From Platanthera guangdongensis (taxonomy: Eukaryota > Streptophyta > Magnoliopsida > Asparagales > Orchidaceae): 64,000 nucleotides of DNA. Below, piece after piece: positions 43,391-54,945 of the stretch. Every line of letters begins with the position of its first letter. Within the stretch, counting starts at the first letter, position 1. A program made the translations under genes and the position numbers. The DNA lies in NCBI GenBank assembly GCA_039583875.1, contig CM077159.1:101950287-102014286 (forward strand), in the 5' to 3' direction. Under the pieces are notes generated by a model that saw only the letters and a program-made list of their open reading frames with translations, did no database searches and was not told the DNA's origin.

Positions 43391-43975
43391 GACCCCGAGC
43401 AGATCCCGCTGTCACGCTCTCACCTAGCTAACAGGGCTGGATGTCACTCGATGGTATCAACCCCTGGACCCCGTGCAGATCCCGCTGTCAGGCTCTCACC
43501 TAGCTGGCAGGGCTGGAAGTCACTCGGTGTCATCCTCCGGACCCCAAGCAGATCCCGCTGTCAGGCTCTCACCTAGCTGACAGGGCTGGAAGTCACTCGG
43601 TGTCATCCTTAGACCTCGAGCAGATCCCGCTGTCAGGCTCTCACCTAGCTGACAGGGCTGGATGTCACTCGATGGTGTCAACCCCTAGACCCCGAGCAGA
43701 TCCCACTGTCAGGCTCTCACCTAGCTGACAGGGCTGGATGTCACTCGATGGTGTCAACCTACGGACCCCGAGCAGATCCCATTGTCAGGCTCTCACCTAA
43801 CTGACAGGACTGGAAGTCACTCAGTGTCATCCTTAGACCCCGAGAAGATCCCGCTGTCAGGCTCTCACCTAGCTGACAGGGCTGGAAGTCACTCGATGGT
43901 GTCATCCTTGGACCCCGAGCAGATCCTGCTGTCAGGCTCTCACCTAGCTGACAGGGCTGGAGGTCACTCAGGGAA
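43391..43975. repeat. Eight-copy 72-76-bp hairpin repeat after integrase
   Basis: Copies start (GACCCCGAGC-type) at 43391, 43467, 43540, 43612, 43688, 43764, 43836 and 43911. Two length classes exist, about 76 (GATGGTGTCAACCC end) and about 72 (GGTGTCATCCT end). Most units hold CTGTCAG and CTGACAG 12 bases apart, a 7-base stem with a loop around CTCACCTAG. Variation among copies is mostly single bases. Confidence 0.92.
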
Positions 43976-44461
43976 GTCCTACACTCTCCTGGTAGTGCCT
44001 AACAAGCTTGGCCCTTCTAAGAATAAGAGAGGAGAGCTCGGCACAGGCGAGTTCGGGCTCGCCAATTCAGCTCGGCCTCGGCAGAAGGGTGGTAAGCCAG
44101 GCCCTTGGACCTCGCCGAAGGGAGGCGAATCCCGCCAGGACACCTCACCCCCACTATGTTTTACTTGGAAAAGTTTAGCGAATTTGGTCTTATATTGATA
44201 AGGTTATGGGCCGCTCACAAGCGAGTCAGGGCGAGTCCCAAGAATCGGCGAGCTCTCAGATTGTACTCTCACAAACGAGTTCTAACAAATATCCTAATCG
44301 CAAAATATATCTACGCGAAGTCGCCCAAGGAAGCATTCACGAGCAAGCAGGGCACAGCGGGGACATGCAAAAAAAAGAAGAGAAAAAGAGGGGACAAAAG
44401 TTATATCAAAACTTTATATTTCTTTAAACGTCAATAGTTACAGGGGAGGCTCGCCTCGACG
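43976..44461 (+). other. 3' non-coding tail of Tat element
   Basis: No gene is seen. GAGCTCGGC and GGCGAG words like those of the LTR appear near 44035-44110 and 44215-44260. It stops at the chromovirus LTR. Confidence 0.6.
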
Positions 44462-44549
44462 TGTAACATCCCATGTTACTTCTGGACCCCTCAACTTAGA
44501 TTGGGTTAGGCATGGGGTGAGTTTTAGGGAAATTTGCTAGGTTTGACCC

Positions 44550-44915
44550 TAGGTAGTGGGTGGTAGCCAAGTGGAGCCCACTATAGGACCATAGTCAAAC
44601 TAAGTCAAACTAGCCTAAGTGGGGACCCTAGCCACACCATGACCCCACCACATTGCCCTAACCCTAAAAACAATCTATGTGCACCCTACGGCATGTCACT
44701 AGGTCAACACTTTGACCCTAATTGACCAAAGTCAACCTTGGGCTTAATTTGGTCAAACCCACACTCATAAGCCCAATTAGCCTAAGTAGGGCACCCCCTT
44801 GACCCAACCCAAGTTGGGTGGTGCCACTAGACCCATTTCCACCAAGTAGGGTCAGCCCACCCACCATGTTGACTAAGTCAACTCCCCAAGTCAACAAGTC
44901 AACAAATTGACCTAA
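44550..44915. promoter_or_regulatory. Cluster of 14 TTGAC/GTCAA words (W-box-like)
   Basis: Between about 44550 and 44915 I count 14 TTGAC pentamers on either strand, many as TTGACC or GTCAAC. TTGAC is the core of the W-box bound by WRKY factors. The last five fall in 60 bases (GTTGACTAAGTCAACTCCCC onwards). The 3' LTR keeps almost all of them. Confidence 0.6.
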
Positions 44916-47728
44916 AAGAGTGAAATGAAGACCAAGCCATCCTCCATTGGACCAAGCCCACCAAAATTGGCCCATGGCCAGCCCAAGTGAACAAGATCAG
45001 TCCTACCCCTCTAAATCAGGAGAGAGAACACATGCAAGGGGGTAGAATTGGGATTTTGAGAGAAGGAGGAGAGAGAAATGTAGAAGAAGGGAATGGTGGC
45101 CACATGGCCACCCCTTCAGCTGGATTTATCTGCCCAAAACCAGATGGCCGACCTCCTCTCTCCATTTCCAGCAGAAAACTGGGGCTGAGAGCCACTTGGC
45201 AGCTGGGGCGGAGCAACCAAAGCTCAACCGAACTCACATAGGTAATATCTCCCCATATACTCCACCTCAGTCCAAACAGACCTCACCAACAGCTTCAGGA
45301 GGTAGAAGGGAGTGGAATTCGAGTGCTGGATCATGGAGAATAGTGGAGAATCAAGGAATCATGGTGGAGCTCGCCGGCGCACCACCACCATGGCAAACCG
45401 CCGCCTGACCCGCAGTCAAGCCCCAATCCAGGTTCGTTTCACCTCACCTCTACCTGTACTAGATTTCTAGATCCATTTAGGGAGATATCGGGCTCAATCG
45501 AGCCCGATGCCATGATAGGAAAATGAAGAAATCCGGGATTTTTCTTCTTGCTCGGGTTCGCTGGAGGAGCCAACTCTGGCGGCCCCACCGCCGAGAAACG
45601 CTGGCCCCCACCTTAACGAAGGTGGTGGCGATATCCGCCGGCGGTGGTGGTGGCTCAGCTGGCCGGAAAACGCCAGCCAACTTCACCTAGGAAAACTCAA
45701 TCGCAGCCGTTAATCCATTGGAGAAGATGAACAGATCCCGTCGGTTTTCACTTTAAGATTCGTGCAAATCTATTTATATGATTTAATTTAAATGTAATGA
45801 ATAGTAAAATTCTGTCACATAAAAACAGTCCTTTTGCATGTTATTTTTAGGCCTCTTAGAGGCATTTCAAGAAATTCGTCCCTCAATGAAAAATGTAGCT
45901 GACTGTCTTACCTTTACGTTGCCACCTTAAAGTTGTTATTTAGTGTAGTGTACAGTCCTGTAGGGCATTTCGCCTAGGAATGGTCCTAGAGTAGGGCAGA
46001 AATTCATTTGGATGCCCAGGTCAAACTATTAATCACCATGGCCCCAAATTTTGGGTACATACATGATTAGGGCATACTTAGCCCCTGCCAAAATCTAGGA
46101 ATTTTTGAAACACTTTTTCCTATAGTTTTGGTCAAAATGTCAAATTGTAAATAAGTGAAATATATGGAGCTATATGCCTTCCCATGGCCCCAAATCTTGG
46201 TGGTAGGTCATTGGGGACATCCTTGGTGCATGATAAAAATTTCAGCACCTTTGGATCACTGCATGTTGGAGAATCCACTTGCATGTGTTAGTTCATATTT
46301 TGCCTTGGTGTGCTAATAGCAAAAGTTCAAATATTGTGTATTCAGCCCAATGGTGGCATGCAAAAATCTTGGATTTGTTTCCAGAGGTTCATTAGGGTAG
46401 ATTTCACCTCTAAAATTAATTATGGGATTTTTGGAATCAAAAATCTCATTTATTGGAATTTATTTTAAATGTAGCTCTTTTGAAAACAAATTTGGAAAAT
46501 AGGTTTTCCTCAAGCACAAATCCTCAAATTTTGCCAAGATATAGCTAAGGTTACATGTGACTTAGGAAAATTTTGATCCTGCTGTTTGAAGAGATTTTGG
46601 AATAGATATCTCAAATTGCTCATTTTACCATTATTTCATTTAATTCTTGAAATGATGGATATACACCTCAGAAAACTTTGGAATTTATTCTAGTGCTATA
46701 AAATTGTATTATTAGTCTTGCATAAATTTCTCAGAATTAATGGATGTATTGTTAGTTGTTAAATTAATACAATGACATTTTTGGTAAATATGTTATAATG
46801 GAATTTTATAGGCCATTACACAATAAAAATTTATGAGACTCTGCCAATAGTCATAAATTAGTGTTTTATATGTTCTGTAATTTTCCTGGAATTTTGGATT
46901 ACATATTACCTATACTTCATTTGGAAAATGGAATTTATGAGAATTTGGTATTAAATAAGAAATTGGAATACATAATTAAAGGAAAATTATGAAACTCTGT
47001 AGACAGTAATATTTTATCATTATACAACTCCAGAAAAATTACCTAGGTCAGTGGATGTTAAATCACACTACCTCATGTGTAAAGTGACCTAGTAATTAAT
47101 TTAAAAGATTTAATTAAATGATTATTTGGCCAAGGAAAATTATGAGAATTCATAGGGTAGTTCCCTTAGCCCAACCACCCTAGGATAAATATTTAGGGGC
47201 AAGATGCCTTAAGGATTGGAAGATCCCATTTTTAGGGTAATAATAGGACATGGTCTGCATATAACATAAATAGGTCTTGCCTTAGGGGATTATCAGGCGA
47301 TTGATTATTGGAAGAAATAAGAGAGTGCAACATGTATAACCCTGGTGGGTAGTATTGTCTTAGTGAGGGATCAAAAGTGCAAGTCTTTAGTTAGCAATTG
47401 GAGTGGGGGTCGACGGAAGACCGTCGGTTTCCTGGTAACATCTTAAGTCACTAGGGTTGTACCAGAGCAATAAAGAGAGCTGAGGGAGACATGGGTAGCC
47501 ATCAACTAAAATAAATATCCTTGCGGAACGCTGGGCGTAATCCCAACATAGTTCCTAGTGCCCCTTGAGAGCCCTTCACAGGGAATACCGGGGGCAGTCC
47601 TGGGATTAACCTTAAATCTCTAAGTATAATAACCCGTAGACAAGAGTAGTCTAATAGGTTAGGACATTGTTGTACCTTCTCGCCCGTGTAGGGTTGGAGA
47701 GATTCATGATATATGCTCACCTGTTTAT

Positions 47729-47832
47729 GGTTTGAGGGAGTTGGTATAAAGGCACTAATGTGCGTTCTCACCTCTTTTGGGGTTTGAGGGAGTTGGTATA
47801 AAGGCACTAATGTGCGTTCTCACCCGGGTTTG
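47729..47832 (+). promoter_or_regulatory. Tandem duplication carrying two TATA boxes
   Basis: A 52-base unit beginning GGTTTGAGGGAGTTGG appears twice, at 47729 and 47781, each with GGTATAAAGG (TATAAA at 47745-47750 and 47797-47802). A third partial start (GGGTTTGAGGG) follows at 47832. If these are real TATA boxes, this is the U3/R boundary. Confidence 0.55.
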
Positions 47833-49121
47833 GGTTTGAGGGTTTCAGGACGGGTTTGGTCCTGCGAGCGGGAGGCTCGGAATGAAATACTTGCATGTGC
47901 ATAAATATAGTGGCGGGGCATGCGGTACTGGTCGTTCGTCACACCGATGGCAGTACGGTGCACCAGGCGGTTGTGAGGGTTAGAGGGGCTAGTGGGTTGT
48001 TTTACACTGTGGTCTGGAGGACGATCCCCGATAACACACATCCGACCCAACAAGACCGACAGGTTGTCAGCAAAGTGCGTACGCGAGACTCTAGAGTGCA
48101 CCTTGGACGTGTACAGAGGCGTATGAGAGGGGTCTAAGGCTTGGTAGTGTGCATACCGGTCTAGAAGCGGAGACGCCCGCTCCGCTGCTGCCGTAGCCAC
48201 AGCGGTGGTACCCGAGAGTGATGCTAGCTCTCAAAAAGTGGGAACTAAATGTCTGTGATCACAGAGTCGTTGTGTGTGAGTTGCACTTGCCTGTGCATAA
48301 AATTGCATCATACATTCATTCATATTAGGTCATACGCTTCATAGATCTTTATCATATAAATTAGTATGGACTCTTTTATATGATAAGTTAAATTTCCTGG
48401 AAATCCTAACTTATATATTTGTATGGGCATTTATATAAGTTAGGGTACATTTGTGATGATAGTATAGTGGTAGTTTAGTTTATTTACTTGTTCATACTAT
48501 TGTTCTTTACTTCCTTTACTGTATTGCTCTTACTTACTACTTGTATCATACTTAGAACTGCTAGAGTAGATCATTGCTACTTGTTACAACTGCTAGTTAG
48601 ATCCTGTCACCAGCTTCCACTTTTGCTACCCCTTGTTGTCCTCCGCTTCGTCCTCCCGCCCGGTGCCTAGGAGCTGCGGGGCGAGGTGCGGAGGAAACGA
48701 CTTAGTCTTTTTGACTAATGGTCGGTGACCAACTATTTTTAGGAGCCCGTGGAGATGGAGCACCAGCACGTCGAGGCGGCAGGACTTGAGGAGCAGATAC
48801 CGCTTCAGCAGGCTACTACCACTACTGTGCGTTCTCAGGTGGGACGAGATCTGATGTTCTAGTATAGCTTCCGCTTTCATTTATTTTGAGAGAGAGTGAT
48901 TTTGATGTACTGGGCATAAGCCCTTATTACTCTTTCTTTGTACTCTTCTGTGGACTATATCGGTGTACTTTTCATTCCATTTATATGATTGTACTATGTG
49001 ACTTGTGGACTAGTGGATTTACATACTGTTTTACTTTTCTTCTCATATTGGCCTACAGGTTAAATGATCGTACTAGCCGGCAGGATCGGCGTGTTGCGGT
49101 GTCGACTAACCCGTGTGTTAG

Positions 49122-51425
49122 TGTAACACCCCCTATCCGTCGCATAACATATATCAGTAGGTCCGGCCGGGGCCCGACGCCATATACCACAGACAGACCG
49201 GGTGGTTACGTATGGAAACCATCCAACCAATCTCAACGTCCTACACAGAGCATTCTAGCAGAAGCAGTTTATAAAAGTTGTAAACAAGAACCCAGCATTA
49301 AAGCACGAATGTCCACTAGTACAAATTAGGAATGTTATACAAAAATACCCAAAACCGGCCTTAAGGCCTTACAAAATGTTTCACTTGAATATTACACGTT
49401 TTACAAACCACGGCACGCAGGCCGGTCATACATGAATAAAGCAGTAAACACTTCTACTTGGGCCTTCGAGGGCCAGCTTCGCAAAAAGGGCTTTAGCCCG
49501 CTATTGACCGCTTGGTCCAGCTGCACCTGCAAGTAACAAACCACCGCACGGTGGCAAAACAAGGCAACGGTCAGCAATGCTGACCAAATTATAACGATCC
49601 CGCCCCCAACTCGGGGCGGCGATGCTCCTTCCCTGCATTTCATTAGCATAAGCGAGCAATGTATAAATCCATAGCCATTTCATCACAGACGTTGGCTCGC
49701 ACGGCCACACGCCCCGTGCACTCAGGGCACATTCTCGGTGAACCGGTCTATGTCACGTCAATTTAAGCCATCAACATTCCAGACTCACCACCGCCAACTG
49801 ACGGCCAAACCTATGAGCAATTTGTCTTCTCGGCCTGGGTCACGACAATTTAAGCCATCAACCGCCGAAGACCCTACTCTATGCCGACGGTAAGTGCCAC
49901 GTGCCTTTAGGTCTCTTTAACCGAACGACATAGAACGGGTACGGTTCCATCTAACCCGTGCTCACATCGCAACGGCAATTTAAGCCATTTGCGCGGGTCA
50001 AACTTCCACCGAGTCTCATTTCCATCACAAGTCACATAACCCCGTTATGTTCAAGTTGGCTCTCAAGCCACCAAGTTGGCAAGATCTCGTATCCGCCCAG
50101 TTTTCCGGGTGCACCTTTGGGTTAGTCCCCAAGGCTCCATGCTGCAATCTACCGCGTAGAAAACCCGAAAAACAACCAATAGCACGGAGTCTTCTCCGGC
50201 CTTATGCAATGCAACATCACCGATACAGACTAACATGTCCGGGTAGGCTTCACACATCATGCCTATGTCCGTTCTCGCATACGGACTCTAAACAACGGGG
50301 ACTTTACATATCCACCCAAAGGAACGCCTCCAACTCTCCGCAAACTCGCGAGAGCGGGCTTCCTATGCTAAGAAAGAGAGCTATTCATGCTCAAGATGAG
50401 GATCGTTACCCTTGAGTTCCTCTTTGGCGCCATTGAAAAGTAATCGGATGAAAACCACCGCACTAGCGTTGCCTCCGTGGATCCGGAGTCGGCTCGCGAT
50501 TCGGAGCTCCGAAGCTCCTCCAATGGCGGATCTAGCTCCTTCTTCTTCCCTTATCTCTCCTCTCTCTCCAAGGATTTAGAAAGAGAACAAGTGAAGAAAA
50601 GTAAGGGTTTTCTAAGTCAAAACCCGGGTATATCCCTTCAGGAACAACCCCCAGCCATTGGATCTTCATTCAAAGAAATGAATGGCTTCGATTCGGGACT
50701 GAAATGCCCAATCTGGACCGAACACGGCCTGGCACACGCCCGTGTCCAGGGCCGTGTGCCGCATTCGCCGTCAAAATCGAATCACCTGGAACCTCACACG
50801 GGTATCGAACACGCCCGTGTTCAAACTGACACGGCCGTGTTCCACCTCACACGGCCGTGTGGCCGGCCGTGTACCCCATGATTTTCCCCCATTTTCAACC
50901 CGAGCACTGCACGGGTTCTAGGACACGCCCGTGTCCTTGCCCGTGTCACCTTGACATGCCTGGGCCCCAGGCCGTGTACACGGGACACTTCGTCGAGTGA
51001 AGATCGACGACTTGATGATACGGCCTTGGACACGCCCGTGTCCTAGGCCGTGTGCCCTGTCTCGACGATCGTCGAGTGAATCTCGACGACTCTCCGGGAT
51101 GATCGTCGACACGGGTCGACATGCCCTACGACACACCCGTGTCGCGGTCCGTGTGCCCATTCTCGACGAATCGTCGAGTATATCTCGACGACTCCGCGGC
51201 TAAGTGTCGACACGGGTCGACACGCCCTGCGACACGCCCGTGTCGCAGGCCGTGTGCCCATTCTCAGCGAATCGTCGAGAAAATCTCGACGACTTCGCGG
51301 CTAAGTGTCGACACACGCTTGACACACCCTGGGACACGCCCGTGTCCTAGGCCGTGTGCCTGTAGCCAGAACCCAAACTGGCCCAAAACGTCCCCCTTCG
51401 CTCCTTTGAGTTTCGGGGCGTTACA
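49122..51425 (-). repeat. 3' LTR of element 6
   Basis: Plus-strand termini are TGTAACACCCCC and GGGGCGTTACA. The ACACGG/CCGTGT palindrome array fills about 50720-51360. A long GC-balanced R-U5 covers 49122-50640 on this strand. The small frames here are not genes. Confidence 0.95.
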
Positions 51426-53802
51426 ACTCTCCCCCTCTTAAAAGAATTTCGCCCACGAAATTACATAAAGGAAAGACATGTACAAAACCAAAATTTGTAC
51501 CTGAGCGGAACAACTCCGGATACTCGTCAAGCATAGTCTGCTCTCTCTCCCAAGAGAGCTCCTCACGACCGCAATTGTCCCACCGGACCTTGACCATCCT
51601 GATCTCTTTATTGCGTAGCCGCTTGACCTCCGAGTCCTCAATCCGCGCGGGCTTGAGCTTTGTCGTTAGCCCACTATCCACCGGCACTTGATCAACCGCG
51701 ATCACCTGCGTAGGCTCTTGCACCGCCTTCCGAAGCACCGAAATATGGAATACATCATGTAAACCACTTAGCTCCACTGAAAGCTTCAACCTATAGGCCG
51801 CTTCACCAACTCGCTCCAGAACCTCGAACGGTCCAAGGTACCTCGGGCTTAGCTTTTTCAATCGCCGCACCCACGAGACACCCTTGAACGGCTTGATCTT
51901 TAAGTATACATAATCGCCCACAGCGAACTCCACGTTCATGTGCTTGGCATTATAGTACTTTGCTTGCCGGTCCTGAGAGATAAGCAACCTCTCCCGAATG
52001 GTTCTCACCAAAGAAGTAGCATCCTCCGCTTCCTATCGCTTATACAACTTTGACTCACCCGTTTCTAACCAAGACAACGGCGTGCGACATCTTCTACCAT
52101 ATAGGGCCTCGAAGGGCGCCATCTGAATACTTGCTTGGTAGCTATTGTTGTATGCGAACTCCACCAAATAAAGGTGGTCTTCCCATTGCTTTCCAAAATC
52201 CAAGACACACATGCGAAGCATGTCTTCCATGGTTCTATTGACCCTCTCGGTCTGCCCATCCGTTTGCGGATGGAAGGCTGTGCTAAACTTCAGCTTTGTT
52301 CCCAACATTTTCTGCACCAGCCTCCAATCATTGGACGTGAACTGCCCATCTCGGTCACTCACGATGCTGCGGGGCACACCATGAAGCCGTACTATGCTAT
52401 CCACATAAAGCTTTGCCAGCTTCTCCACCGGATCATCCTTCCTATGCGGAATAAAATGCGACACCTTCATTAATCGATCAACAACCACCCATATGGCGTC
52501 GTTTCCCTTTTGCGACCTTGGCAAACCGTGCACAAAGTCCATAGAGATGTCGTCGAATTTCCACTCCGGAATAGGCAAGGACTTAAGAAATACTCCCGGC
52601 TTTTGGCACTCCGCCTTTACCAAGGCGCAGGTTTGGCACTTCGCTACGTATAGCGCCACATCCTTCTTTAACCCCGGCCAGCAAAACAGTTTCTTCACAT
52701 AACGGTACATCTTCGTACTCCCCGGGTGAATCGAGTACTTGGTATGGTGTGCCTCGTACAACAACTCCACCCGTAAATTGCCCACACTTGGGACGCACAA
52801 TCGACCGTCTTTCCAAAGCAATCCGTCCTCCACGACGAATTGGGAATTTGACCCATCCAGAGCCTCTATCATGAATTGCTTCATATGAGCATCCATATCC
52901 AAAGCCTGCCGAATACGATCAGCCAGGTCATATTGGACTTCACTCCAATTCAGAACTGCTTCAGCACTTGATTGTCTGTCCACACAAACAATCTCCAACA
53001 CCTCCAACTCTCGCACCAACCGCTCATCGTGCACCGATAGCCAATTGGCTTGAGCTGGGGCTCGGCGACTCTGCGAATCCGCAACCACATTCCCTTTGCC
53101 AGGCACGTAGTGGATCTTGAATGTATAGTCCCCCAGGAACTCCATCCACCTACGCTGCCGCATATTCAGATCTTTCTGATCAATAAGGTACTTCAGGCTC
53201 TTGTGATCGGTGTAGATATCAATCTTCACACCGTACAAATAGTGTCTCCACAGTTTCAAGGCAAAAATCACGGCCGCTAACTCCAAGTCATGGACCGGAT
53301 AATTCCTCTCGTGCACTTTTAGCTGTCTCGAGCCATAAGCTATCACGCTTCCGTGCTGCAGTAGCACACAACCCAAACCGCTGCCTGAAGCATCGCTATA
53401 TATCTCATAGCCTTCGGTTCCACATGGCGAACTCAGCACAGGCGCCGTGGTCAACCGACACTTCAACTCCTCAAAAGCTCGCGCGCACTCCGGCGTCCAA
53501 ACGAACTTATGCTCCTTCCTCGTCAAAGTAGTGAGAGGTAACGCTAACCGTGAGAAGTTCTCTACAAAGCGCCTATAATAGCCGGCAAGCCCCAGAAAAC
53601 TCCGGACTTCCGCTACAGTAGCAATCTCAGGCCACTCCCGTATCGCAACAATCTTCGCCGGATCCACAGCAATACCCTCTCCACTTACTATATGCCCGAG
53701 GAACGCCACTGAGGATAGCCAAAACTCGCACTTCGAGAACTTGGCATACAACTGATTTCTCCTTAGCGTTTCCAACACCAAATGAAGATGCTTGAAGTGA
53801 TC
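51421..53802 (-). pseudogene. pol: Chromovirus pol: RT thumb, RNase H, integrase, chromodomain
   Basis: One frame runs from 53802 with a single internal stop, TAG at 52033-52035. It contains [20 protein letters not shown] (RT thumb), RNase H ([30 protein letters not shown]), integrase zinc-binding [15 protein letters not shown] and CQTC, and the core with DFVHGLP, SDRDGQF and TERVNRT. The C-terminal part has SWVRRLKKLSPRYLGPFEVL then a chromodomain-like end (IRMVKVRWDNCGREELSWER). The order and end are those of Tekay-type chromoviruses. The TAG is one C-to-T from CAG. Confidence 0.93.
51426..51443 (-). other. Polypurine tract of element 6
   Basis: The minus strand reads CTTTTAAGAGGGGGAGAGT directly before TGTAAC of the 3' LTR. 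The pol frame reads through it and stops at TAA in the LTR's first bases (51421-51423). Confidence 0.85.
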
Positions 53803-54869
53803 TTACTCACTTTGCGAGTACACCAAAATATCGTCGATGAAGACGATCACGAAATGGTCCAAGTACTCCCTGAACGTCCTGTTCATCAAATCCATGAATA
53901 CTGACGGCGCATTAGTCAGCCCAAACGGCATGACCGTAAACTCATAATGCCCGTATCTCGTACTAAACGCTGTCTTCGGGATATCACTCTCCCTTATTCG
54001 CAGCTGATAGTACCCAGCCTTGAGGTCCAACTTCGAGTACACCGTCGACCCGACTAACTGATCAAAGAGATCATCAATCCGGGGGATCAGGTACTTGTTC
54101 TTCTCCGTCAGCTTGTTTAGCTCCCGATAATCAATACATAGACTCAAGCTTCCGTCCTTCTTCTTAACAAAGAGGACCGGTGCGCTCCAAGGCGAAGAAC
54201 TCGGGCGCACATACCCTTGCTCCAACAACTCTTGCAGTTGAACTTTCAGCTCCACCATTTCCTTAGGCGCTAGCCGATACGGAGATCGTGACACAGGCTT
54301 TGCACCTGGCACTAGCTCGATCGTAAAATCTATCTCCCGTTGAGGCGGGGCTCCAGGAAGATCTGCGGGGAACACATCAGGGTATTCCGATACCACTGAA
54401 ATACAATCCAACGCGGGCTTCGGCTTTGCAACCTCCACTAGTGTAAAGAACAGTTCTGCTCCAGCACGAACCGCCTTCACCACCTGAAGAGCAGACATCA
54501 ACGTCTTGCTCGACCCCATTAAGCCCGTAAACGTCGTCTCACGACTCGCTCCCAGCTTAACTTCCTTGCTACCGCAATCTATATGGGCCTGCTGCTCCGA
54601 GAGCCAGTCCATGCCAAATATGACGTCGAACTCTACTAACGGAAGTAAAGACGCCCGCAGGTCGAACTCCTGCTCCCCAATACGAGTCTTAACATCGCAG
54701 ATCCTATTCGCTCGCATCGAACACCAATTGGGCAACAACACATCCAACTTATCCTTCGCCATCGAAGAAGGGACTCCGATGCGTGATATAAATCCTTCGG
54801 ACAAGAAGGAGTGTGAGGCTCCCGTATCAAAGAGTGCTCGTGCCGGATTTTCACAAATCAATACAAATC
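53803..54869 (-). pseudogene. pol: Chromovirus pol: protease and RT
   Basis: The frame enters from the intron-like segment. Protease is [16 protein letters not shown]; the RT block has [53 protein letters not shown] and the active site FIDDILVYS. It stops at TAA 53803-53805, immediately after the active site, and the same frame continues beyond as RT thumb. Without splicing there is no ATG near its start. Confidence 0.93.
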
Positions 54870-54945
54870 CTAAACAAGCAGTGGTAAGGTAACATGTGCA
54901 TAACAAGTATTTAAAGAAATTGACTTGCTATAAATTAAATCGTAC
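54870..54945 (-). other. Intron-like GT-AG segment between gag and protease (76 bp)
   Basis: On the minus strand the segment starts GTACGATTTAATT at 54945 and ends CTGCTTGTTTAG at 54870. It is about 30% GC by my count, against GC-rich flanks. In the unspliced frame TAA occurs three codons in. Removal places gag and protease in one frame, splitting a codon after base 1 (phase 1). In this copy the last exon base is T rather than G, which makes that codon TGA. The equivalent segment in element 5 has the same place and phase. Confidence 0.7.

Larger units (their letters stand above)
37204..44461 (+). mobile_element. Element 4: Tat-lineage Ty3/gypsy retrotransposon, 3' end outside
   Basis: It begins with an LTR (TGTACAACCCC) set into LINE B, followed by gag, protease, RT, RNase H, a second (archaeal-type) RNase H, integrase, and a hairpin array. 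The dual RNase H places it in the Tat lineage. At 44461 it is interrupted by the chromovirus, so the polypurine tract and 3' LTR are not in the window. It is GC-rich compared with elements 2 and 3. AGCAG (37199-37203) would be the target duplication. Confidence 0.85.
44462..49121 (+). repeat. 5' LTR of element 5, upstream part
   Basis: It begins TGTAACATCCCATGTTAC and runs to the insertion of element 6. With 58622-58701 the LTR is about 4.7 kb, long for this lineage; I cannot exclude a further insertion, since only 421 bases of the 3' copy are visible. No gene is seen. Holdings: a TTGAC/GTCAA cluster, AT-rich stretches at 45750-47100, a TATA duplication near 47745, and pyrimidine-rich R-U5-like sequence after 48480. 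Confidence 0.85.

Noticed and set aside
43391..43975. CRISPR-like regular repeat array
   Set aside because: Repeats are contiguous without unique spacers, and the setting is a plant retroelement.
45477..45686. Short Arg/Pro-rich frame at 45477-45686 and neighbours 44987-45408 as host exons
   Set aside because: They lie inside the chromovirus LTR, show no recognisable domain, and are short; no support for a gene.
49122..51425. Host genes in 49401-50415 (82- and 122-codon frames)
   Set aside because: The same frames recur in the other LTR of element 6 and in the solo LTRs, so they are LTR sequence.
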